Assembly: GCF_036345995.1 (NCBI RefSeq)
Contig: NZ_CP107796.1
Span: 806,001-870,000, forward strand
Direction: 5' to 3'
Source of the DNA: Streptomyces sp. NBC_00557
GTDB lineage: Bacteria > Actinomycetota > Actinomycetes > Streptomycetales > Streptomycetaceae
DNA length: 64,000 nucleotides
Shown: positions 57,679-64,000 of the stretch, piece by piece
Position numbering within the stretch: position 1 is the stretch's first letter
How the letters are laid out: the number at the start of each line of letters is the position of its first letter
The notes under the pieces: model-generated
What the model saw: the letters and a program-made list of their open reading frames with translations, nothing else
The model's database searches: none
What the model was told of the DNA's origin: nothing
Made by a program: the position numbers and the translations under genes

Positions 57679-58647
57679 TCAGTGCCCGCTGATCGCGCGC
57701 GGGGTGTAGGGCTGCTGCAGCTCCTCGATCTCCTTCTCGGTCAGCTCCAGTTCCACGGCCGCCACCGCGTCTTCGATGTGGTGGGGCTTGGCGGCGCCGA
57801 CGATCGGGGCCACCACCGTGTCCTGGTGCAGCAGCCAGGCGAGGGCCACCTGGGCGCGGGGCACGCCCCGGTCGTTCGCGATCCGGGTGACGGCCTCGAC
57901 GATGGAGCGGTCGCTGTCCAGGTAGAGGCGGCTGCCGAAGTTGTCGTTGGCGCTGCGTTCGGTGACCGTGCCCCAGTCGCGGGTGAGCCGGCCCCAGGCG
58001 AGCGGGCTCCACGGGAGCACCCCGACGCCCTGGTCGGCGCAGAGCGGCAGCATCTCCCGCTCCTCCTCGCGGTAGAGCAGGTTGTAGTGGTTCTGCATGG
58101 ACACGAACTTCGTCCAGCCGTGCCGCTCGGCGGTGTGCTGCAGCTTGGCGAACTGCCAGGCGTACATGGAACTCGCCCCGATGTAGCGGACCTTGCCGGC
58201 CTTGACCAGGTCGTGCAGGGCCTCCATCGTCTCCTCGACGGGGGTCGCGTGGTCGAAGCGGTGGATCTGGTAGAGGTCGACGTAGTCGGTGCCGAGGCGG
58301 CGCAGGCTGTGGTCGATCTCGGTCATGATCGCCTTGCGGGACAGCCCGGCCCCGTTGGGGCCCGGCCGCATCCGGCCGTTCACCTTGGTGGCCAGCACGA
58401 TCTCGTCGCGGTCGGCGAAGTCGCGCAGCGCCTTGCCGACGATCTCCTCGCTGGTGCCGTCGGAGTAGACGTTCGCGGTGTCGAAGAAGTTGATGCCCGC
58501 CTCCAGCGCCTGCCGGATGAGCGGGCGGGACGCGTCCTCGTCGAGCGTCCACTCGTGGACGCCGCGGTCGGGCAGGCCGTAGGTCATGCAGCCCAGACAG
58601 ATCCGCGAGACGTCCAGGCCCGTCGAACCGAGCTTCACGTACTGCAT
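57679..58647 (-). CDS. Aldo/keto reductase
   Basis: A 322-residue NADPH-dependent reductase starting MQYVKLGSTGLDVSRICLG. The catalytic tetrad is visible: Asp in FFDTANVYSDG, Tyr just after, Lys in VLATKVNG, His in LYQIHRFD; the nucleotide site is PIVGAAKPHHI. It resembles the YajO/YghZ group. ATG 58645-58647 follows AGGAGC. It faces the dioxygenase gene with 14 bases between stops. Confidence 0.92.
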   Translation of the reverse strand: MQYVKLGSTGLDVSRICLGCMTYGLPDRGVHEWTLDEDASRPLIRQALEAGINFFDTANVYSDGTSEEIVGKALRDFADRDEIVLATKVNGRMRPGPNGAGLSRKAIMTEIDHSLRRLGTDYVDLYQIHRFDHATPVEETMEALHDLVKAGKVRYIGASSMYAWQFAKLQHTAERHGWTKFVSMQNHYNLLYREEEREMLPLCADQGVGVLPWSPLAWGRLTRDWGTVTERSANDNFGSRLYLDSDRSIVEAVTRIANDRGVPRAQVALAWLLHQDTVVAPIVGAAKPHHIEDAVAAVELELTEKEIEELQQPYTPRAISGH

Positions 58648-58786
58648 CGTTGCCGCTCCTGCGTTCGGGAGGGTGGTCACTCCCGAGCCTACGGCGTGGC
58701 CTGGCGCCGACTTGACGATCCCGGCGCGCGGGCGATGTGATCCTGCCACGCGCCGCGCCGCCCGGCGTGCGCAGGATGGAGCGGAC

Positions 58787-59650
58787 GTGCTTCGCACGGG
58801 TGTGCTGCGCGCCGCGGGCTCCCGGTGGTCCGCGGGCGCCCTGGCTATGGCCCTGACCGTCACCGTGCCGGCGGCCGTCGGATGCGGCTCCGGAGCCGGT
58901 GGCGGTTCCGCCGCCGAGGCGCGGTCCGCACGGCCCGCCGCGGTGCGGCTGCCTCCGCGGCACGCGGGGTTCGACTACCAGATCGGCGGCGCCTATCCCC
59001 CGCCCGCGGGCGTGCGGATCGTCAGCCGCGACCGCTCCGACTCCCCCGCGCCGGGCCTGTACAACATCTGCTACGTCAACGCCTTCCAGGCCCAGCCCGA
59101 AGAGCGCGCCTCCTGGCCGGCCGACCTGCTCCTGCGCGACGCACGCGGCCGGGTCGTGATCGACGGGGACTGGAACGAGGCCCTGCTCGACCTGCGCACC
59201 CCGGCCAAGCGGGAACGCGCGGCCCAGCGGGTGAACCGGTGGATCGACGGCTGCGCCGAGAAGGGCTTCGACGCCGTCGAGCCGGACAACTACGACAGCT
59301 ACACCCGCTCCCGCCACCTGCTCAGCGCCGCCGACGCCACCGCCTTCATGACCCTGCTGTCCCGCCATGCGCACGGCCGGCGTCTGGCGGTGGCGCAGAA
59401 GAACACCGCCGGGCTGGCCGGTGCCCGTCGCCGGGCCGGGCCGGACTTCGCGGTGACGGAGGAGTGCGGGCAGTACGACGAGTGCGAGGTGTACGCGAAG
59501 GCGTTCGACGACCGGGTCCTGGACGTCGAGTACACCGCGTCCGGTCTGCGCTCGGCGGTCGCCCACTGGGGTGGCCGGCTGAGCGTCGTACGGCGGGACA
59601 GGGCGGTGTCCACTCCGGGGAGCAGGGGATACGTGCGGGAGGCCGGCTGA
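58787..59650 (+). CDS. GH114-like endo-alpha-1,4-polygalactosaminidase lipoprotein
   Basis: A 287-residue lipoprotein: signal with lipobox AAVGC at about 29-33, then a TIM-barrel of the GH114/TM1410 type (FDYQIGGAYPPPAGVRIVSR, ICYVNAFQAQ, WPADLLLRDARGR, VNRWIDGCAEKGFDAVEPDN, QKNTAGLAG, FAVTEECGQYDECEVY). Acidic residues in EPDN and EECGQY are the likely catalytic centre. It would hydrolyse a galactosaminogalactan-like polymer. GTG 58787 lies six bases after GGAG. Confidence 0.86.
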   Translation: MLRTGVLRAAGSRWSAGALAMALTVTVPAAVGCGSGAGGGSAAEARSARPAAVRLPPRHAGFDYQIGGAYPPPAGVRIVSRDRSDSPAPGLYNICYVNAFQAQPEERASWPADLLLRDARGRVVIDGDWNEALLDLRTPAKRERAAQRVNRWIDGCAEKGFDAVEPDNYDSYTRSRHLLSAADATAFMTLLSRHAHGRRLAVAQKNTAGLAGARRRAGPDFAVTEECGQYDECEVYAKAFDDRVLDVEYTASGLRSAVAHWGGRLSVVRRDRAVSTPGSRGYVREAG

Positions 59651-59788
59651 GGACGCGCTCCGGCGGACCCGTTGCTGCCCCCAGGTGACCGTCCGGCGTG
59701 GGAGCCGGGCGATCGTCGTACTGTCGGCTCATCCTCGGCGGCAGGCGACCGGCATCCGGCCGGTCCCGGCCGCCCCGGAGGTAGCACG

Positions 59789-60658
59789 GTGCCGATGCGT
59801 CCCACCACTGTCAGAACCCTGGCCGGAGCGGCGCTGCTGCCGCTGGCCCTCGTCACGCCCGCCTGCGCACAGTCCGCCGGCGGAACCGCCCGGACCGCCG
59901 CGGCGGCGCCCGAGGCCCCGGCGACCGTGTGCTCGGCCGCCGGCACACTGCGCGGAACCCATGGGGAGCAGGCGGAGGTCAGCCTGTGTGCGGACACGGG
60001 TGCTCCGCGATTCGGCATCACGGCTCCGGCCACCTGCCGGCTCGCCGGCGTCCGGGTGCGCTACGCCTGTCGCACCGAGGGCACCTGGAAGGCCACCCGG
60101 TCCGGCAGGGCCATGGGCGCCGGCACGCTGCCCGGCTCGGGCCTCTACCCGGGGCCGGGCACCTACGAGATCAGCGCCGCCGTGCGCGTACGGTCGGCCC
60201 CGGCGGGTGTGGACCTGAAGGGCACCGTGCACGGCACCGTGTCGCTGACCGCGCCCAAGGCGAAGCCGACGCACTCCGTCACCGTGGACAGGAGCGTGCT
60301 GCGCCGCAACGCCACGACCACCGTGACCTACACGATCCACCGGGACAGCGACGACGGCGACGGCAACGCCCGGCTCGGGATGATCGGCCAGGAGGGCACG
60401 GGCCTGCGGATCAGCACCGCCGACAAACGCTGCGTCAACCCGCTGGTGGGCCGGTACCCGTCGAAGACCCGGCTGGCCCACTCCCTGGACTGCACGGTGA
60501 CCGAGTTGCAGCCCGGCCATCCGGAGAAGCTGAAGGTCAGCTTCACCGTCGGGTCCACGTGCTCCACGGTGGTCTCGAAGCTCGGCTACTGGGTGCCCAA
60601 GGGCCAGGACATGTTCACCGGCAACATGCTGGCGGGGCCGACGCTGACCTGCCGCTAG
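59789..60658 (+). CDS. Secreted hypothetical protein
   Basis: A 289-residue protein with a signal peptide at about 1-30 (TLAGAALLPLALVTPACAQS). The rest is beta-rich with several Cys (CSAAGTLRG, VSLCADTGAP, CRLAGVRVRYACR, DKRCVNPLVGRYP, LDCTVTE, GSTCSTVVSKLGYW), suggesting disulfide-linked immunoglobulin-like domains; I recognise no family. GTG 59789 is used since GGAGG is seven bases upstream. Its stop overlaps the convergent flavoprotein stop. Confidence 0.7.
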   Translation: MPMRPTTVRTLAGAALLPLALVTPACAQSAGGTARTAAAAPEAPATVCSAAGTLRGTHGEQAEVSLCADTGAPRFGITAPATCRLAGVRVRYACRTEGTWKATRSGRAMGAGTLPGSGLYPGPGTYEISAAVRVRSAPAGVDLKGTVHGTVSLTAPKAKPTHSVTVDRSVLRRNATTTVTYTIHRDSDDGDGNARLGMIGQEGTGLRISTADKRCVNPLVGRYPSKTRLAHSLDCTVTELQPGHPEKLKVSFTVGSTCSTVVSKLGYWVPKGQDMFTGNMLAGPTLTCR

Positions 60659-61179
60659 AGCAGATCCAGCGCCCGTTCCCAGCAGAGGTCCGGCCGCACC
60701 CCGTCCGGGCCGGCCTCACCGGTGTACCGGTCGCCGAAGCGGACGCCCATCCCGCGCAGCCGCGCCACGCTGTCCCGGTAGGCGGGATGGGCGGCCAGCG
60801 CGTCGGCGACGCAGGGCAGCACCGCGACCGGTATGCCGAGGCCCACGGCCTCGCACAGGGTGCCGAGCGCGAGGGTGTCGGCGATGCCGGCCGCCCACTT
60901 GTTGACGGTGTTGAAGGTGGCGGGCGCCACCACGACCGCGTCCGGCGGCGGGAAGGGGCGCGGGTCGGCCGGGGTGCGCCAGGCCGAGCGGACCGGGCGG
61001 CCCGTCTGCGCCGCCACCGCCTCGCCGTCGAAGAAGCCGCCCATGGCGACAGGGGTGGCGATGACGCCGACCTCCCAGTCCCGTTCCTGGGCGGCGGTGA
61101 TCAGCTTGCTGACGCCCGCGGCGGTCCCGGCGGCGCAGACGACGACGTAGAGGAAGGGTTTGCGGGCCTGTTCGGTCAT
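60655..61179 (-). CDS. Flavoprotein of the Dfp/PPC decarboxylase-like family
   Basis: A 174-residue flavin-binding protein: FLYVVVCAAGTAAGVSKLIT, WEVGVIATPVAMGGFFDGEA, DAVVVAPATFNTVNKWAAGI with the Asn-x-x-x-K of the flavin site, and GIPVAVLPCVADALAAHPAY. It has the fold of phosphopantothenoylcysteine decarboxylase and EpiD. It might decarboxylate a cysteine-containing substrate, but as a stand-alone protein away from peptide genes the role is unknown. Confidence 0.83.
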   Translation of the reverse strand: MTEQARKPFLYVVVCAAGTAAGVSKLITAAQERDWEVGVIATPVAMGGFFDGEAVAAQTGRPVRSAWRTPADPRPFPPPDAVVVAPATFNTVNKWAAGIADTLALGTLCEAVGLGIPVAVLPCVADALAAHPAYRDSVARLRGMGVRFGDRYTGEAGPDGVRPDLCWERALDLL

Positions 61180-61188
61180 CCGGGAACC

Positions 61189-61647
61189 CTACTGAAGCGG
61201 GAAGGACAGCCCGCGTTCGGTCTCGGGGCGCGGACCGCGGATACGGCGTTCGCTCTCCTGGATGCGTACGTCGTTGATGCTGGCCTCCCGCCGGGTCATC
61301 AGGCCGTGCTCGTCGAACTCCCACAGTTCGTTGCCGTAGGAGCGCCACCACTGGCCGTCGGCGTCGCGGGACTCGTACTGGAAGCGGACGGCGATGCGGT
61401 TGCCGTCGTAGGCCCACAGGTCCTTGCGCAGCGCGTAGTCCAGCTCGCGCTGCCACTTGGCGGTGAGGAACGCGACGATCTCGGCGCGGCCGGTGAGGAA
61501 GGTGCCGCGGTTGCGCCAGACGGAGTCCTCGGAGTAGGCGAGCGCCACCTTGTGCGGGTCGCGGGTGTTCCAGGCGTCCTCGGCGGCCTGGACCTTCTGC
61601 GCGGCGGTCTCGCGGGTGAACGGCGGCAGCGGCGGACGGTCGGCCAT
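61189..61647 (-). CDS. DUF1348 (NTF2/SnoaL-like) protein
   Basis: A 152-residue protein of the DUF1348 family: [79 protein letters not shown]. Members are cone-shaped NTF2-fold proteins without a settled function. The upstream promoter holds two perfect TetR-type operators, so its expression is controlled by the divergent TetR gene. GGGAGGGG precedes the ATG. Confidence 0.88.
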   Translation of the reverse strand: MADRPPLPPFTRETAAQKVQAAEDAWNTRDPHKVALAYSEDSVWRNRGTFLTGRAEIVAFLTAKWQRELDYALRKDLWAYDGNRIAVRFQYESRDADGQWWRSYGNELWEFDEHGLMTRREASINDVRIQESERRIRGPRPETERGLSFPLQ

Positions 61648-61675
61648 GATCCCCTCCCGGGCTCGGACAGCACCG

Positions 61676-61691
61676 GAGAACGAGCGTTCTC
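61676..61691. promoter_or_regulatory. TetR-type operator 1, GAGAACGAGCGTTCTC
   Basis: A perfect seven-base inverted repeat around a two-base centre, located at about +6 to +21 relative to the expected minus-strand start. Confidence 0.8.
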
Positions 61692-61703
61692 CGAAGGGTC
61701 GCT

Positions 61704-61732
61704 ACCGTAGGAGAACGTGCGTTCTCGGTCAA
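61704..61732 (-). promoter_or_regulatory. Probable promoter of the DUF1348 gene
   Basis: On the minus strand TTGACC (61732-61727), 17 bases, then TACGGT (61709-61704). Operator 2 fills the spacer, so repressor binding would exclude polymerase. Confidence 0.7.
61711..61726. promoter_or_regulatory. TetR-type operator 2, GAGAACGTGCGTTCTC
   Basis: A perfect seven-base inverted repeat identical in arms to operator 1 and 35 bases from it centre to centre, between the -35 and -10 elements. Confidence 0.8.
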
Positions 61733-61766
61733 GGAGACGCGTCCATGAGCCGAGCGAGGAGTGATG

Positions 61767-62360
61767 GTGTCGCCGATGGACAGCGCGGCCGCCCGGGACC
61801 GGGTGCTCGACGCCGCCGAGCAGCTGTTCTACGCCCGGGGCGTGCAGTGCGTCGGCATGGACGAGCTGCGCGCGGCGGCGGGCGTCTCGCTCAAGCGCCT
61901 CTACCAGCTCTTCCCGGCCAAGGAGCAGCTGGTCGCGGCCTGGCTGGGGCGGCGGGACGAACGCTGGCGCGGGCGTCTGGCCGCGTACGTGGCCCGGCGG
62001 CGGGACCCGCGGGAGCGGATCCCGGCCGTCTTCGACTGGCTGGAGGAGTGGTTCGGCGAGGAGGGCTTCCGCGGCTGCGCCTGGATCAACGCGTACGGCG
62101 AGCTGGGCGCCGTCTCGCCGCTGGTCGCCGCCCGGGTGCGGGCCCACAAGGAGGCGTTCCGGGACAGTCTCGCCGCGCTGGTGGCGGAGGCCGGGCTGCC
62201 GGCGGCGCTGACCGGCCCCCTCTTCCTGCTCGCCGAGGGAGCCATGGTGAGCGCGGGCGTCACCGGGAGCACCCGGCCTGCGGCCGAGGCTCGCGAGGCG
62301 GCACGGACGCTGGTGGCGGCCGCCGGCCGGGAGGTCAGCCGGCGGTCTCCGACAGCTTGA
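61767..62360 (+). CDS. TetR-family repressor
   Basis: A 197-residue regulator with an N-terminal helix-turn-helix (about 5-60: VLDAAEQLFYARGVQCVGMD, LRAAAGVSLKRLYQLFPAKE) and a helical ligand domain with RGCAWINAYGELG. It most likely binds the two operators at 61676-61691 and 61711-61726 and represses itself and DUF1348. GTG 61767 is chosen for its five-base distance to GAGGAG; ATG 61764 and ATG 61776 are possible. Its end overlaps the ferredoxin gene by 26 bases. Confidence 0.88.
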   Translation: MSPMDSAAARDRVLDAAEQLFYARGVQCVGMDELRAAAGVSLKRLYQLFPAKEQLVAAWLGRRDERWRGRLAAYVARRRDPRERIPAVFDWLEEWFGEEGFRGCAWINAYGELGAVSPLVAARVRAHKEAFRDSLAALVAEAGLPAALTGPLFLLAEGAMVSAGVTGSTRPAAEAREAARTLVAAAGREVSRRSPTA

Positions 62361-62535
62361 TCGCGCCGACCGGGCAGGCGCGGGCCGCCTCCCGGACCAT
62401 CGGGTCGCCCGCGCCGTCCTCCCGTCCGGGCAGCAGGGTGCTGTAGCCGTCGTCGTCCTGGGTGAAGACGCCCGGCGCCGCGAGGGCGCACTGACCCGCG
62501 CCGATGCAGACGTCCTTGTCGATGTCGATGTGCAT
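62335..62535 (-). CDS. [3Fe-4S] ferredoxin, electron donor to the P450
   Basis: A 66-residue ferredoxin: DVCIGAGQCALAAPGVF and ARACPVGAIKLSE give Cys-x5-Cys ... Cys-Pro, with Ala or Gly in place of the fourth Cys, the [3Fe-4S] type that serves actinomycete P450s. It starts 13 bases after the P450 stop, so both are one operon. Confidence 0.92.
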   Translation of the reverse strand: MHIDIDKDVCIGAGQCALAAPGVFTQDDDGYSTLLPGREDGAGDPMVREAARACPVGAIKLSETAG

Positions 62536-62548
62536 GACCGTCAGCCTC

Positions 62549-63778
62549 TTACCAGGTCACGGGGAGTTCCAGCATCCCCTGGATCGTGTCGCCGCGTTTG
62601 AAGGGGATGTCCTCGGCCGGGACGGCCAGGCGCAGCCCCGGCAGCCGGGTCAGCAGGCTGCCGAGCGCGATCTCCAGCTCCACGCGGGCCAGGTTCTGGC
62701 CCAGGCACTGGTGGATCCCGAAGCCGAAGGCCACGTGCTGGCGGGAGGGCCGGTGGAAGTCCAGGGTGTCGGGGTCGTCGTACCTCGTCGGATCCCGGTT
62801 GATCACCGAGGTGGAGAAGAGCACGCCCTCGCCGGCCCGGATGGTGGTGCCGGCGATCTCGATGTCCTCCAGCGCCACCCGCTGCATCCCGTCGGCGATG
62901 GACAGCATCCGCATCAGCTCCTCGACGGCGGCCGGCAGCAGGTCCGGGTCGGCGCGCAGCTCGGCCAGCCGGTCGGGGTGCCGGAGCAGGGTGAAGGTGC
63001 CGAGGGAGATCATGTTGGCGGTCGTCTCGTGGCCGGCGACCAGCAGGATGAGGGCCAGCGACACGACTTCGGCGCGGTCCAGCTCGCCGTCGCGGAGCTG
63101 CTGGTGGACGAGGTCGTCGAGGATGCCGTCGCCGGGTCCCGGCTGCTTCGCCTTGTCGTCGATCAGCCCGCCGAGGTACTCCTCCAGACGGGCGCGGGCG
63201 GCCATGGAGTCGGCCGCGCGGGGGCCGCGCAGCAGCCTGCGGGACTGCTCCTCGAAGAACTCGTGGTCGGCGTACGGCACTCCGAGCAGGCCGCAGATCA
63301 CCGTCGACGGCACGGGCAGCGCGAAGGCGGAGACCAGCTCGGCGGGCGGTCCCTGCGCGATCATCGCGTCGAGCAGCTCGTCCACGGTCCGCTGGATCCA
63401 CGGCCGCAGCCGGGCCGCGCGCTTGACGGTGAACGACGGGACCAGCATCCGCCGCTGCCGGTGGTGCTCGGGGTCGTCCATCCCCAGCAGCGCCACCCGG
63501 CGGTCGCGGATGCCGGCGAACCGCTCGGCGGGGATGGGGAAGTCGGGGTGGCGGCGGTCGGCGGACAGCCGGGGATCGGCGAGCAGGGCGCGGGCGGTGT
63601 CGTAGGAGGTGACCGCCCAGACCTCGCGGCCGTCGTACAGGGTGACGCGGGACAGCGGGCGCCCGTCGCGCAGCAGTCGGTATCCGGTGGGCGGGTGGTA
63701 GGGGCAGGTGCGGTCCTGCGGGAAGGCGACGGCGGCGGCCGGGGTCGCCGGGCCGGTGGGGTCCGTCAGTTCCGTCAT
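62549..63778 (-). CDS. Cytochrome P450, CYP105-like
   Basis: A 409-residue monooxygenase. Motifs: I-helix LVAGHETTANMIS, K-helix Glu-x-x-Arg region EELMRMLSIADG, and haem loop FGFGIHQCLGQNLARVELEI with the Cys ligand. HHRQRRMLVPSFT and the pairing with a small ferredoxin suggest the CYP105 type, which oxidises diverse secondary metabolites and xenobiotics. ATG 63776-63778 follows GCGAGG; the frame goes on upstream without gene character. An imperfect palindrome at 63818-63836 may regulate it. Confidence 0.93.
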   Translation of the reverse strand: MTELTDPTGPATPAAAVAFPQDRTCPYHPPTGYRLLRDGRPLSRVTLYDGREVWAVTSYDTARALLADPRLSADRRHPDFPIPAERFAGIRDRRVALLGMDDPEHHRQRRMLVPSFTVKRAARLRPWIQRTVDELLDAMIAQGPPAELVSAFALPVPSTVICGLLGVPYADHEFFEEQSRRLLRGPRAADSMAARARLEEYLGGLIDDKAKQPGPGDGILDDLVHQQLRDGELDRAEVVSLALILLVAGHETTANMISLGTFTLLRHPDRLAELRADPDLLPAAVEELMRMLSIADGMQRVALEDIEIAGTTIRAGEGVLFSTSVINRDPTRYDDPDTLDFHRPSRQHVAFGFGIHQCLGQNLARVELEIALGSLLTRLPGLRLAVPAEDIPFKRGDTIQGMLELPVTW

Positions 63779-63817
63779 GGAAGACCTCGCAGACGAAGGA
63801 GTCGTGCCGATCTTCAT

Positions 63818-63836
63818 TAGATGCCTCGGGCACCTA
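63818..63836. promoter_or_regulatory. Imperfect palindrome TAGATGCC-TCG-GGCACCTA before the P450 gene
   Basis: Eight-base arms with one mismatch and a three-base centre, 40 bases upstream of the P450 ATG. TTGACG on the minus strand (about 63852-63847) may be a -35 element nearby. Together they suggest a repressor site. Confidence 0.4.
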
Positions 63837-64000
63837 TGGGTCGACGTCAAGTTCGGCCAGTTCGGTGACCCCGGCGATCTGGCCGAAGACGAGCGTCCAG
63901 AGGATCGGATTCCGGCCGGGGCGCGCCGCACGCCCGCCCGGGCAGAGCGACCTGCGCCCTCCGCCGTACGACCATACCCCCACAGATAGTGACATGCAGG

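Noticed and set aside
60655..61179. Flavoprotein as an EpiD/LanD-like cysteine decarboxylase for a peptide in this window
   Set aside because: It is more than 30 kb from both peptide systems, and neither precursor ends in Cys, the residue LanD enzymes act on.
1..64000. tRNA, rRNA, insertion sequences and attachment sites
   Set aside because: No cloverleaf with a plausible acceptor stem, no rRNA-like sequence, no transposase or integrase frame and no direct-repeat boundary was found by reading; a dedicated scan could still reveal a short element.

Overview
The window is very GC-rich DNA with a strong preference for G or C at third codon positions, GTG and TTG starts next to clear Shine-Dalgarno sites, long GC hairpins in place of T-tailed terminators, and family content typical of Streptomyces (a SapB-type amf/ram cluster, a subtilisin inhibitor, many SpoIIE-type phosphatases, DUF6479, NHLM export). 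It is almost certainly a Streptomyces chromosome segment, probably accessory or arm-proximal. No tRNA, rRNA, CRISPR array or intact insertion sequence was seen.

Layout. 1-2.7 kb: the end of a sugar cluster on the minus strand (SAM methyltransferase, rfbD, rfbB and a heavily deleted rfbA). 2.8-7.4 kb: a small secondary respiratory locus, ctaD-ctaF facing qcrB with its small partner gene. 7.4-19.6 kb: a complete class III lanthipeptide (SapB/AmfS-type) cluster, amfT-amfS-amfB-amfA with amfR convergent, bracketed by two large SpoIIE-family phosphatases. 19.8-21.8 kb: a secreted S1 protease and a thioesterase. 22.2-28.4 kb: a second peptide system, a cysteine-free double-glycine precursor followed directly by HlyD, a C39 peptidase/ABC exporter and a second NHLM ABC protein, with no recognisable modification enzyme. 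28.4-35.3 kb: membrane and envelope genes (BrkB, MGDG-synthase-like glycosyltransferase, polysaccharide deacetylase, DMT transporter, SDR, DHA2 drug exporter).

35.6-40.1 kb: a small acidic protein, a three-gene iron group (haem-oxygenase-like redox enzyme, HemK2-like methyltransferase, CDGSH protein), a subtilisin inhibitor and an FMN alpha-hydroxy-acid oxidase. 40.1-40.9 kb: gene-free and filled with direct repeats. 40.9-55.7 kb: two unusual paralogous proteins (sigma-like N-terminus, zinc finger, membrane segment, ricin lectin) flank a Doc-like toxin-antitoxin pair, a wrecked glycoside hydrolase gene, a PAS/GAF/SpoIIE/ATPase protein, a divergent ECF sigma and Ser/Thr kinase pair, secreted proteins and a permease that seems to start at CTG. 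55.9-64 kb: an AraC/dioxygenase pair, aldo/keto reductase, GH114-like lipoprotein, flavoprotein, a TetR regulator with two perfect operators opposite a DUF1348 gene, and a cytochrome P450 with its ferredoxin.

Themes: two separate peptide-export systems lie within 20 kb, there is a high density of partner-switching signalling proteins, and several genes are worn (rfbA, the hydrolase, possibly the Doc toxin), as expected of an accessory region.
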